64,000 nt of DNA, taken from the NCBI GenBank assembly GCA_019188255.1, contig JAETXT010000003.1:1178001-1242000 (forward strand). The letters run 5' to 3'. The translations under genes were made by a program, and so were the position numbers. Below the pieces are notes generated by a model, which was not told the origin of the DNA, made no database searches, and saw only the letters and a list, made by a program, of their open reading frames with translations. Of the stretch, positions 21,724-33,460 are shown one piece after another. Every line of letters begins with the position of its first letter. Position 1 is the first letter of the stretch. The DNA is from Verticillium longisporum. Lineage: Eukaryota; Ascomycota; Sordariomycetes; Glomerellales; Plectosphaerellaceae.

Positions 21724-24700
21724 TATTAAGAGGGCTTTACTACTTATATAAACCCCGATTTATTACTTCAGCTATACTTAAGAGCTCTAAATAGGTAGGG
21801 TTAGTAATATAAGACTTATAATATAATTAATACTATCTCTCTAAATTACTACTACCTATATAAATTAGATATACCTATCTAATTTATAGATTATAAAAGC
21901 CGTAAATTACGTACTCCTAGGAGCAGTAAATCCTAGCCCTAGTAATTACTATATCGGTAAATCCTATATAGTAATTACTAGCCTAGGTAATCGCCTAATA
22001 TTAGTTTAATACTAGCTATCTTTTCTTTATAGATAGGATTACTTTAAGGACTAATATCGGGCTCTATTACTTAAGTTAATAGCTATACTAATATACTTAT
22101 AATCCTCTAGTCTCTAATATATTAGATCTACTATCCTAATCTATAAAATAAATAAATAAATAAGTAAATAAATAATAATAGGAGAATAATAGATAGAATA
22201 AGGAAAAACGTAGCTTAATATTACTATTCCCGTAAACGCTAAATCCCTAGTCCCTAGCGCTATAGATTAATTAAATTAGCTATTAAATAGCTCTCTAAGG
22301 AAACGAATTAAATTATAATTAAATAATAGGAATAGGCTTTTAAACCCTTTAATAAAGGAAATAAATAGTAATTAAATAATATAATAGCTAATTAAATAGC
22401 GCTCTTATAATAGCTAGATACGGGCTCTTAAAATCTATAAATCGCTAATATATTAATAGAGGATAGAAGAATAATTATTATTCCCTTTTTATTAGCTTTC
22501 TTAATAAGAATAATAGAATTAAACTACTTTTAATAAGAATAATAGAATTAAATTACTTAAATAGAATTAATAGATCCTATTAAGTTAATTTAATAAATAC
22601 TATACTCTATAGATCTATATATCTAGTTAGTAAATCGTAGTAACTCTATTCCTTTTACTTTTCCTCTTCCCTATAATAATTCTTTATTTTAAGGTTAATT
22701 AGCTTAATTTACTATTTTAGAGCTTCGATGATTAATAAATCCCCCTTTTTACTACTCTCTCTCTCTCTCTTTTTCTCTCGTCCCTAGCCTCGATAATACT
22801 ATTTAAGTATAAAGCCCTTACGCTTATTACCCCTCCTACTAAGAGAGTAATAAAGTATAAAAACCTCGTTAATATTAATTATAGAAGCTATTAATCTAGG
22901 ATATAATATATATATATAGTAATATTTATAAAATCCTTTATTTAGAGTATTTAAAGTCTTATTTTTTTAATAAGTAAATTAAAATTAATATTAATAGTAT
23001 ATATTATAATTTAGAGCTTAAGGGTTCCTATTACTATAAGTATACTTCTAAGTACTCTTATAAACTAATATAAGCTTCTATAATCTCTATTTTCTAATAT
23101 CTATAGCTCTAATAATTATTATCTATAATCTAGTTAGGGCATTTAAGCCTCTTATAAAGTTTTTAATTACTTAGGATAAGAATAATAAACTAATAAGCTC
23201 TCTTCTCTATTATTTCCTTAATTATCTAATTATATAATTAACTAATAAAGGATATAGGATATAGAGAAGTAATATATTATTATAAAAGGTATATTAATAC
23301 TTATTCAAGAGGAGGAGGTAAAAGGGGGTAACGAGTTTAATAAAGACTTTAATAGTCTTAGTAATACTAAGTATAAAGTAGCTAAGCAGGCTATAGCTCT
23401 ATAGCTCTTTAATTACCTCTAATAGGACTTCCTAGAATAGTTAAACTCGGATTCTTCGGATTCTAAGGCTTAGTCCGCTTTATAGATTAGTTATTTTACT
23501 ATTTTACTAATTATAGGGTTATCGTTTTTACTTCTAAAGTATTCGTTTTAAGCTTTATTATATTTTTATTAATATGAATTACTTTTACCCTTTAATTATT
23601 CTTTTCTTAATATTTAATTTATCTTTTAATCTTAATTATAATTTTATTAGAGCTTATAAATACTTTTAATATTTAGTTTAATATTCCTTTAATTATTAAA
23701 TCTATAGAATTATTGCTTCTAGTAATTTAATGAATTTCATTAACTTTATATTCTTTATAGCTTTATTATAATACTATAAGATCTATTATTAAACGTTTCT
23801 CTATTATTATACTTAATTAAATAAAGTATTAATAGAATGAGTAGCTATTAATATAGATAATTATCTATAGGAATAGTAATTCTAAGCATTTATAGATCTC
23901 TGAGAATACTTATTTAAGGATATAAACTATATCGAAGCTATTAACTATATTATAGATTTCGCTAATTAGAATTAAATATATAACCTATTTATATTTAATA
24001 GATTATTAATAGAGGATATTATTATATACTATAAAGGTATTCTCCTAATTATAGGAACGTTTATTATTTAAAAGGATAATAAATCTAATCTATAAATTAA
24101 AGTTCTTATTATTAATAAAGGAGCTATTAATAAATATATAAAGTTAAGCTATTAAGAGATCGAAGTATATATAATTTAGGCTATAGCTTATATTAATAAT
24201 CTACTATTATATATATTTATTAAGCTATTTAAAGTCTTCTTCCTAAACGTTCTTAGCTTAAGCTATAATAGAGAAATCGAAGGCTACTTCTAGTTAATAG
24301 ATTAAAGTAATATAAGTACTATAAGCTCTTTAAGTAATATATTATTATTCTAAGCTTATTATCCCTAATATTATTAGCTCTAAGCAATTACCTTAGCCTT
24401 CCTATTATATTAAAGGATTATTAATTCTAACTTTAATAATATAGCTATTAAAGACGCTTTTAGAACCTATATTAAGGATAGAAATAGGCTTTACTTAGAA
24501 ATTAGCGCTTTCGAGCTCTATTTATTCCTTTTATATAAATATAGGCTCTCCGAGGTTAAGAGTATCGTTAATCTATATTCCGATTAATCTAAAGCTCTCT
24601 CTAGCTCTAATTAGAAGTAAATATAGATCGTAGCCTATTAGAATAGCATTTAAGCGCTCTCTATAATAGCGCTAATAAGTTATAAACTAATAGAGACCTA

Positions 24701-25878
24701 ACTCTATAATACTATAGAATAGCTTTATAATATAGAAGATAATTCTATTAAGGTATTTATATTATAGCTCCTTAGGAATATATAGGAGAACGTTATATAA
24801 TAGATCTATAGCGCTCTAAGTAAAGGCTTAATTAATATTATAGAATATTAATTAATAATTATATTATTATAATATTAAAGTAATTACTAGGATTAATCGT
24901 TAGCTATAGTATATAATTATAGGCGATTATATTAATAGGGTTATCTTCTCTTAATTACTATATCCTTAAACTATTAATCTTAACTTTTTATATAGAGCTT
25001 AAGGGAGGCCTTTTACCTCTCTTATAATCTAGTATCTAAAGATCTTAATACTAGGAAATATAGATCTCTTAATTAGTACGATTACTCTAGCTACTAGGAG
25101 TAAGTCGATTTCCTCCTAGTTAGACTATTTAAATAGCTTCCTAGGGGTTATTATTCTATTTTCTTTATATAGTTTAATAGCTAAGTTATAACCCTATTAT
25201 TCCCTTTTAATAATAAATTAGTATTTAATCTATAAAGTCCTAGTTATATTATTCTTACGATCTATAAAAGCTATCTATAATAGATTTATATTATTTATTA
25301 ACTTCCTAGGTCTTCTATATCGTTATAGTAGAATTAGCTCTAGATACTTAAATAGCTCTAAGGTCTTTAGAATTCGTATTATTATTATCTCCCTAATCTC
25401 CTAATCTAGTAATCTATAATATAGCTTAATATATATTCCTTTAAACTCTATTAAGCTATTAATTATATTAACTATAACTATTATATTAGAAACCGATATA
25501 ACTTTATAAAGACCTATTTATTTCTCCTACTCTTAGAATATAAGAATATTACTTCCTAGCTTTAACGATCTCGATAATAATTATTTAATATCTAGTCTAT
25601 TATAAGTATGAAGAGTATTATTAACTTTCTATTTAGCGATTATTTACTAAAGCTTAGCTATTACTTTATTAATCGCTTTAGTATACTATACTTAGGTTAT
25701 AATAAACGCTAAGTTAATAATAATCTATATAAATTAGATATACTTATCTAATTTATAGATTATATAAGCTATAAATTATATACTCCTAGGAGTAGTAAAT
25801 CCTAGCCCTAGTAATTATTATATTAGTAAATCCTATATAGTAATTATTAACCTAGGCAATCCTAATATTAGTTTAATA
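21724..25878 (-). mobile_element. Inverted, deleted Ty1/Copia copy, heavily RIP-mutated
   Basis: Reverse complement of the Copia family. An LTR occupies 21724-22011, and a partial LTR 25724-25878. Between them, 25722-25430 matches the integrase 3' region of copy 1 (14960-15240), and about 25260-23400 matches its RT and RNase H region without the solo LTR, which therefore arrived later in copy 1. The right LTR joins directly to integrase sequence, so gag and most of integrase are deleted. This copy has fewer remaining C and G in both LTRs than copies 1 and 2. Confidence 0.72.
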
Positions 25879-27117
25879 CTATAAGTAAATACTATATTAA
25901 GGAGAAATATAGTTTTATTATAAAGTAATACTATATAACTTTTATTAATAATATTAAACTTCTTATATTTAGAACGTCTATTAAATTATTAAAGTATATT
26001 AAGAGAATTTACTTTATTTTATCTAGATTATAATTACTTTTAATTTATCTTTAATCTAGCTTATATATAGGTTTTATTTCTCTATTTTTAAATTACTTTA
26101 AAATAAAATATATATCCTTTCCCTAAAATAAATAGATCGCTTTATATTTAGACTTTAAGCTTAATTCACTCTTTAATAGAGGCCGTTCCTAGAAAAGAAA
26201 GTATTTAATCTCGCCCTATTCTAATAATATAAAGGGATAAGAAAAGCTACTTAGATTCGAATACGTTTATAGATATAGATTAAATCTCTTATAGTCTATA
26301 ATCGCTTTATAATTTTATTTAATTATTCTTTTCCGAAATTATATTTTTTATAATAAATATTCTTAATAATATACTTATCTTTATATAAAACTCTTTTTAT
26401 TTATTAATTTTAATTAGATTATTATTAATAAGTTTATAGATAATATATATATTATAAACTTTACTTTTATCGTCTTTTCCTATTTTAACTTTAATTATTT
26501 ATTTATAATTAATAAAGAACTATTCTATAGCGGTTTTTATTATATCTAATATAGCTTTACCTTTTTTAATAATATACCCCTTATTCTATATAACCTAAAA
26601 TCGTATAAAGGACTTAAGCTATAAATAATCTAGGTTTTTATCTTATTTAGCTAAATATTTATATTATTAAATAAAATCTTAAAGTTAATTATTTTAGATA
26701 GATTATAAAAGAAACCTATATATATATTAGCTCCGAAAATCGATCTAATAATAAAGGGTATATTAGAAGCGTATACGAAGTAAATCTTAAGTATAGTATA
26801 GTAGCGTTTCTAGACTATCTTAATATATTAATTTCGATTTCGCTTAATATCCTTCTCTAGATATTAATTATATTAAAAGCTATTTTAAGTAATATAAACT
26901 AAAATCTTTTAATATAAGTTCTTCGCTAAGCTTATCGAGATAAAACGTATTATAAGTATCCTCTAAAGTAAAATCTAGGCTAGAAGACTATAATCGCTAA
27001 TAGGAAATTAAAAGTATAGTATAGAAGATATAGATACTTAATTACTATAAAGGGGGGGAAGTATAGAATATATAGAGCTTTAAGTGCTTATAAGAGCTTA
27101 TAATTACTCCTCGTATA
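25879..27117 (-). other. Degenerate unidentified coding remnant
   Basis: On the minus strand, one frame between about 27000 and 26300 stays protein-like if TAG/TAA are taken as mutated Trp/Gln (for example YASNIPFIIRSIFGANIYIG). It is distinct from the Copia and Gypsy remnants and lies next to the right terminal repeat, so it may belong to the element owning the outer repeats. I do not recognise the family. Confidence 0.35.
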
Positions 27118-27258
27118 GTAGGATAACCTTGCGTACTATATTACCTACCTTACCTAAGCTAATATATCGCTTACCTAGGTCTTACCTACTATATCCTATA
27201 GATCACCCTTAAAGTAGCAGGCTATAGTGAGGCTTAGGTGAGCTTTGAATGTAAATCT
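27118..27258 (-). repeat. Right terminal inverted repeat of the nest
   Basis: Inverted partner of 10543-10682. The outermost 12 bases (27247-27258) are the exact reverse complement of 10543-10554. The AGCTTAGGTAAG block lies at 27149-27160, 98 nt from its end against 105 nt on the left. No target-site duplication is obvious in the bases just outside. Confidence 0.7.
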
Positions 27259-28846
27259 AGTATATTGAGGCGCTATTAAATGGATACTAAATACTAGAAG
27301 CACTATACTCTAAGAAGCCCTATTACTGATAGCATGAAGACTAGTAAAGGAAGGACCTAGGTGGGGGTCGGGATAGAAACAAGCGCGGATTCATTGGATG
27401 CAGGCTTTGGGAGGTTATATCGAGAGAATAGAAAACGAAGATGTAGTAGAGCAATAGAACCCTCGGGCTCTGGCCCGGACGCAATAGAGTCTGTGTGTAT
27501 ATATCAACTTCACTACCCTTACGGGTCCTAACACCGAGGCGAGGGCTGGCGTTTACAAGAGCGTTCACGACTTTCCGAGTCGGGAGAAGGCCGTGACGTC
27601 TTTCCGAAGGTTAGCACCGGAGTTCTCTATACTAGGTACAGTCCAGTAAGACCATGGCCGAGGACTGTCGAGTTCCGCAAAGATTCTAGAAAAACATGAG
27701 AGAATCTTGTAAGTAGCCATGTTGAGACTTTTAGTCTACACCTTCACCAGCTGCCAGGCATGACTTATCGTCCTCGGTACCGGCGAGGTCTTCTGTCAGG
27801 AGACCCCTGCGGAGCCACGGCACAGGGGGCTAGTCAGGGGCTAAGGGCTACGAGAACGTATATATAAGGACTGCTGAGGGCCCTCCAAGCTGCGGAAGGC
27901 CAGAATTCAGATGTATTCCGACCCTATACCTATTATCTATTGCCTGCGGACCACGTGCGGAAGACCTCTTCACTCTGCTCTAAATTAAGCACTGATAGCT
28001 TCAGCCTCACCGCCGGCTGCATGAGACTCGCCAACCTCCATCACGCTATCAGAACAGACAAGGCCTCGGCGACGGAAAAGACATATGCTACGTCCTGATT
28101 CGTGTCTTCATTGACACACAATCCCATCCCGAGATTGAAGGATGGATCGAGGGAGAGGTTCAGACTACCTGGCATGGTAGCGCGACGTCGACAAGTGTTC
28201 AGAGCACAAGAACCTGCTGGTACGAGTCCTCTCCCGAATGTAATTTTCCTTGCTTACACTTATTCCTCTTTCGTTATTGTCTTCCGCGTCATCTTAGCTC
28301 CCTCTCTGGAGATGTGAGGTTGCGGATTATAGCCACGCTTGTTCTGTCGAGTCCATGAGGACCTTTCTGTTATCTCATGAGTATGTAATAAGATCTCGAG
28401 GACAACGTTGTTGTCGCTAGCGCTCCTTCCGCAGCGATGGCCGTAGTCGCTTCGCTGCTTGTCGATATCGTAGAAGGCCACGAGAAATCCATCGCTTGCT
28501 CAGCAACTTTGTTAGTAAATAATTCAGATTCCGACTCGTTGTTCATTTTGAGTTGCGAGGCGTTTGGCCCCCTCTGCTGTGTTGATGAAGTATTGAGTTC
28601 ATATGTACTCCCACCTACCTAAATGTGGAAGTCGGAAGGTGAAAACTAGGGGTCATTGATACACTTTGAGTAACCTTACAGGCAAGGTTTTAATGGTGAA
28701 ACGGGTGATAGACACGTATCACTTACAGGATTTGTTGGCATGTCGTGTCGAGATGCTTTTTGATCTGATGAAATGGACATTGATCGAAAAAGCTGTGATA
28801 CTTTCCAAGTACATATACATGCATTGCGTGAGGAATAATTAACAAG
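27259..28846. other. Intergenic between nest and tRNA-Gln
   Basis: GC content returns to normal within a few hundred bases. No gene that I can support. The stretch 27430-27960 has two TATA-like boxes (TATATATC and TATATAAGGACT) and GC-rich short repeats, possibly an old LTR remnant, but no partner copy is seen. Confidence 0.4.
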
Positions 28847-28929
28847 GGTCTGTTAGTCTAGTGGTTAGGACGGCTGGTTTTGATCAGAGATGATTCCAGT
28901 AAGCACCGGTTCGAACCCGGTACGGACCT
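28847..28929 (+). tRNA. tRNA-Gln (anticodon TTG), intron-containing, second copy
   Basis: Acceptor GGTCTGT pairs with ACGGACC. D arm and T arm are identical to the copy at 8640. The anticodon stem is GCTGG/CCAGT and the loop TTTTGA is followed by about 11 intron bases (TCAGAGATGAT). The exons differ from the first copy at only a few positions, while the intron tail differs. Both are preceded by the same short flank, AATTAACAAG or ATTAACAAG. Confidence 0.87.
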
Positions 28930-28932
28930 TTA

Positions 28933-28937
28933 TTTTT
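28933..28937 (+). terminator. Pol III terminator of second tRNA-Gln
   Basis: TTTATTTTT directly after the acceptor stem; the run of five T is the likely stop signal. Confidence 0.6.
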
Positions 28938-29863
28938 GTGTTTGGCCGAGACGCTAGTTCTCTCCTTTTGCCCCCGTAATGCAGACAGACAGACCACCGA
29001 CTCACTTTCTATGCCCCGAGCCATAGACTGGAGGCTCTACGAACACCCTCGCAAACAAGTATAAAAGACCTGTTCTTCAGTTACCTGACTGGCCAGGCGA
29101 AGTCAATCATGCTGGCAGTTTGAAGTTTTTTTATCAAATCTCCAACAGCCCGCCAAATAATCGATACAGTGCTTACAGTTCAGCTGTGACTGAACCTTCG
29201 ATTCATATCAGAATCAATGGCGAAATGCCCTGGCCATCACCCGTTCGAACAGTCTTAGACCACACGCTTGCTTCAGTGGATAATCAACTATACCTATAAA
29301 GCCCTCAACGCTGAATAATCGACAGGTACAAAATCACAAGCCAAGAGACACCACCGTCCCCAAAAACGCCATTCACATGTTGCTCCCGAAGAGTGGACCA
29401 GGCGACAGAAGTGAAAGAACAGCCCAGTCGAAGCGTACAGAGACCCCGAAATCCATCATGAAACAGCAAGGAGAATGGTTCGTGAACAGTGATGTCTTGG
29501 TACGGAATGAGGAAAGCAAGGATAATCATGTAGTCCTCCGCTGCTGTTCATCAAAGTCCGAACCTTCCCTCATCCGTCAAACACCTCAGATCCGACAAAA
29601 CCCTTCCATCATCTGACCCTCCGAATTCGTTCGAAAAGTCAATAGCCCTGGTGAATCCCGCGATAAAATAACAGCATTCCTCGGCGGCGCCTACCTCTCG
29701 AACCTTTTTATTTTTAGGCCTACAGCGCTCATCCCGACCCTACATCCAAAGGAAAAGACGTTCAAGCTGTCGTGAAAGGCTTCGATGATAGAAATTATAG
29801 CAGCTAGTCGTGGGCCGTTGACGAGAAGAAAGAGTACGGACATGGTGAAACCTGTCCGCCACC
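28938..29863. other. Intergenic downstream of Btz-domain gene
   Basis: No gene that I can support. The right part would contain the 3' UTR of the Btz-domain gene. Confidence 0.5.
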
Positions 29864-32060
29864 CTACTGGGGATAGTATACCATGCCAGGTGCTTGCTGG
29901 GGATAGAAGAAGCCGTCTGGGCTCGGGGCGACCATTCCTGCCATCCCCGGAACACCCGAACCATAGACTGGAGGACCCTGGTACCCCTGGTAGTTGTTCG
30001 ACGGCGGCATCTGAGAGGCATCGTAGTAATAGACCATGCCGTTGACCTCTTGCGCTACCATGCCTGGGTTGCCACCCGGCCCATGCTGTTCGTACTGGGA
30101 CTGCTGGGGGTAATTCTGGCTCTGGGCTTGCTGGGAGGCCGGGATGAACGGGACTGCCGAAGCAGGCGATGGCATAACGCCGCCGTTGTATGCAGGTGGT
30201 TGATAGTATCCAGGCTGTTGCGGCATCATTCCGTACGACTGTTGATGGCCATAGTAGTTCTGCTGGCCGTAATGAGTAGGCTGGAACGGCGCAGCGTGAA
30301 TTGCGCGTTCGGGTATGTGAGACAAAGGAGTACCAGTTGAGAGGTGAGACGGGTAGGATGGCTGGCGAGAGTGTCCATCCGGGCCCAGGCCGTTTGAAAC
30401 CTGTGGTGGCACTTGCTGATGGAAGGCCTGGTGGAAGGGCTGCTGGTCCAGGGTCGGCGACTCGATGCCAGCGACGGACACTGTCTTCTGCGGGCGAGGC
30501 TGGTGCATGGGGATCGAGTGCTGTCGGTTTTCCTGGAAAATGGGCTTCTGGGGAAGAGGGTGCATATGGGGCTGCGGCATGCCGTTCAGCGAGGCGTCTT
30601 GTACACCGACGAATTGATCGATAGGCACCATGCCATCGACACTGATTTGTGGTTGCTGAACTGCAGGTGGAAGCCGGACGACCGGCCGTGGATTGTCGAG
30701 TGGCATGGGTGGACGCGAGACCACAGACCCGGTGGGGGAGAACATGTAGTCGCGACCGTCGGGGGCCAACGACGACCGGCGACTAAGGGCAATGCTGGGT
30801 GAATAAGCACTGCCATAGAAGCTGCCACCGAAGACGCTGGTGCGTCGAGAGAAGCCACCCATAGATCCAAGGCCTGAGCGAGGCTTGCCGCGGGTCCGCT
30901 GCTGGTTGGGACGCATCGCTCTCGGTATGAAGATGAATGACCTGTCGACGGCGGGAAAGATGTACTTTGGCGGGTTGTCGGGAAGCGAGATTCGAACTGG
31001 CTTATCGCGACGTAGGGGTGGTCTGTGGTCCGGTAACTTGGTGTATTGTCGGACCGGCATGGCGAAGGCTGAAGGGGGTTCACCGGGTGTAATTGAAACT
31101 CTGACCTGCACGTTCCCAACGTGCTTCTCGGTAGACATGGTTCTGTTGATCGGTGTCGGGTTCGGGGAACAGGTCGGAATAATGCCGTTGCCATTCGGAG
31201 GACCCTCCTCGTCGGGGGGTGCATGACGGACCGACCTCGAGGGCTGGGGGTTGACGACAACTTCGTGCATGTCGTGAGCCCATTGCCCGCTTGTCAGAGG
31301 GTCAGAGGGTGGTTGGAGTTGGCTGAATAATTAGTATTTGCAGAACAATCGATGACAAGCAGGGATGGGAAACTCACTGCACTGGGGCAAAGGGGCCTCC
31401 TATGCCACCACGACCTCGGCCACGGCCCCGGCCGAAGGGACGGAAGCCGTTCGCGGCTGGACCAGCGTGCCGGTGATCGTGCATGAAGAAAGCCCCTCTG
31501 TTTGGTACGAAGGCAGGATCTTCGTCCCGCCTCCGCTTGTACTCTTCATGCTCCCGCCGGCGACGGTCGCCCACAGGCTCTGCTGGTTGTTTCGCGGCCG
31601 AATCGGAAGTCACGACAAGGGGCCCGTTGGATGTGGGTTTCGGAAGGACATCAATCGCATCGTCGAAATGCTCCCCTTCACCTCCGATGTGCTTGCCTTC
31701 GAGAGACAAGCCATGCATCATCAAGTGCGTGTCTGAGGCAGGCTTGCCATCAGGCTGAGCTTCAGGGACGGGTTCTTTGGCGGTAGGAGCCTTCGCGACA
31801 CCATTCCTAGCTGCCTTTGATTTCTTCGCGTTGGGCGCAACTGGCGACGTCTCATCGATGTTGCTAGTGTCACTGTCGGCGTCGTGCTCGTTGTCGATGT
31901 CATCGCTGGCAAAGGACCCCTCAGACATGGAGTCGTCCTCAAGGTCGAGCTGGTCGAGACCACCTTCATCCTCCCCTTCATCGTCAACCCGCCGCCGATG
32001 GCCGATCATTTTTCGGCGACGGGTGGCGGCCATGTTTGTGTTCGATTTGGGAGCAGGCAT
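29864..32060 (-). CDS. Btz (MLN51/CASC3-like) domain protein
   Basis: Two exons, 32060-31378 and 31322-29864, with a 55-nt intron (GTGAGT...CAG), give 713 aa. The N-terminus is basic then acidic (RRRKMIGHRRRVDDEGEDEG). The Btz/CASC3 eIF4AIII-binding domain spans about 165-250: DPAFVPNRGAFFMHDHRHAG, an RGRGRGRGG stretch, then after the junction GQWAHDMHE. The W-x-H-D ending completed by splicing confirms the intron. The C-terminal 460 residues are Pro/Gln/Tyr/Gly-rich low complexity. Proteins with this domain (Barentsz/MLN51) clamp eIF4AIII on RNA in the exon junction complex and act in mRNA localisation and decay. A role in RNA metabolism is thus likely; the exact fungal function is not shown by the sequence. 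Confidence 0.85.
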
Positions 32061-33460
32061 AGCTGGAAACAGCCACTAGGATTGAAATGGTGTCGGATGG
32101 TTGTACGTGCGTGTCGCGGCGGACATGCGGCAGATTGATTTTCCAGCGAGAGTACGTGACTCGGTGGTGGAAGCGGGATGACCGGGGTGGATAAGAGCAA
32201 GCAGAAACCGCCCTGCGGCTACGTACGGAGGAAGCAAGCAAAAAGGAATAAAGTAAACAGAGTGCAGTCCGAGAGGATGGACAGCTTATTATGAAGGCCG
32301 TAGATAGGTGGGGTTCAAGGTTGGGGGCAGAGACTCGTTGAGGTTCCGGTCGAGGTCGGGTCGGGTCGCGCGAACGATGGAAGGTCGGATTCGAACCCAG
32401 CTGGGGAGGGGAGTGCCGCTTCTCGCGTCTCCTCGTCCGCGGCGATAACAGTCTGCGTCTAGTTAAAGGGCAGATGGGAATTGCACCACGCGCGTGGGAA
32501 GGGCCAAGATGGGAGACGTGGAGACGGGCGCGGAGGAGATGGCAGCCACGGGATGGTGGAGATGTGGTGATGATGATGATGTGCAAAGGGAACTTGAGAA
32601 ATTCTTGGGGGTCTTGGACGCGGCCGGAGGTTGGAGAGGACCAGGGGGGGGTGGGAGGTTTGTGTCAGTGTGGAGAGAGAGGAGACTTCACGTGTGGTTG
32701 CTTCGTTGCCTGCATTGGCCTGTCATTGTCAGCCTGAGAGGAATGTGCGCAGGTGCCATGGGAGATGCGACTCCCCGCACTGTACCAAGCGGTAGCCGAC
32801 AGGGCATCGTCAGTGGGCTATAACAGTGTCTGTTAATGAGCTTGAAACGTAATGAACTGTTTTTTCCTCCGCCGAGTTTGGTTTGGACAACCTACCTAAG
32901 GTAGGTAGGTACCTATAGAGGGACCTAGGTAGGTACCTAGCTAGCACAAGTCCAGCTTTTACAGGCCGCTGGCCTCTTCACGACCGAGTTCTGACTCTCT
33001 TCCTAATGAAGCTGAGTGAACAGCTACCCTCGTTGCGTCCGATTCCGATCAAGCCGTCTGGAGACGTATCTCGATTGCGATTGAAGGCTCCCTGGCGACC
33101 CATCTAGTGCTGCCGCTCTTCGCGGAATACTACCACAGCCACAGTCATCATCACTGTTGGGCCCCAACGTCTTTGCTCTCCGTGGTAGCTTGCGCTGGAC
33201 AGACTATACAAGCTCTTTGCTCTCCGTCACACCAACAGCAGGAGAAAGCTTCAGCGAATCAGACCGATTTACAACCGTCAATTGGCCTTAGGCTCCCGTA
33301 TGACTACTCGTGCGGGACTACCTGATCAGACCATCCCCGCTTCTTGGGGTCGTTGCACGACGCAAGACCGCTACACCCCAGAGTGGGAGCGCTGAGATGA
33401 GAGGCCCGGCCTGTGCATCAAGTGCACGCCAGAGGACATGCTCGTGCTCTGGACCAGTCT
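32061..33460. other. Intergenic upstream of Btz gene
   Basis: It holds the Btz gene promoter and leader (with polypurine tracts) and the 3' flank of the ADC lyase gene. A strong ACCTAGGT/GGTAGGTACC island lies at 32890-32945. No other gene that I can support. Confidence 0.5.
32890..32945. repeat. CCTACCTAAGGTAGG palindromic island
   Basis: CCTACCTAAGGTAGGTAGGT and, after a short gap, CCTAGGTAGGTACCTAGC. Both halves are self-complementary. Confidence 0.7.

Larger units (their letters stand above)
10543..27258. mobile_element. TIR-bounded AT-rich transposon nest, RIP-mutated
   Basis: About 16.7 kb of very AT-rich DNA in which CA and TG are nearly absent for kilobases while CG remains, the signature of C-to-T change at CpA on both strands (RIP). 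It is bracketed by inverted repeats at 10543-10682 and 27118-27258. Inside are a forward and an inverted Ty1/Copia copy, a Ty3/Gypsy-like LTR and gag remnant, an unmutated solo LTR and an unmutated pogo-like transposon. No intact host gene is visible inside. Whether the outer repeats define one DNA transposon that received the others, or are a repeat pair from other causes, cannot be settled by eye. Confidence 0.75.

Noticed and set aside
10543..27258. Giant Starship-type mobile element
   Set aside because: No tyrosine-recombinase captain or cargo genes visible; the block consists of retroelement remnants and has inverted repeats, which fits a different mechanism better.
27430..27960. Possible second LTR family beside the nest
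   Set aside because: TATA-like boxes and GC-rich short repeats are present, but there is no partner copy, target duplication or TG...CA boundary that I can defend.
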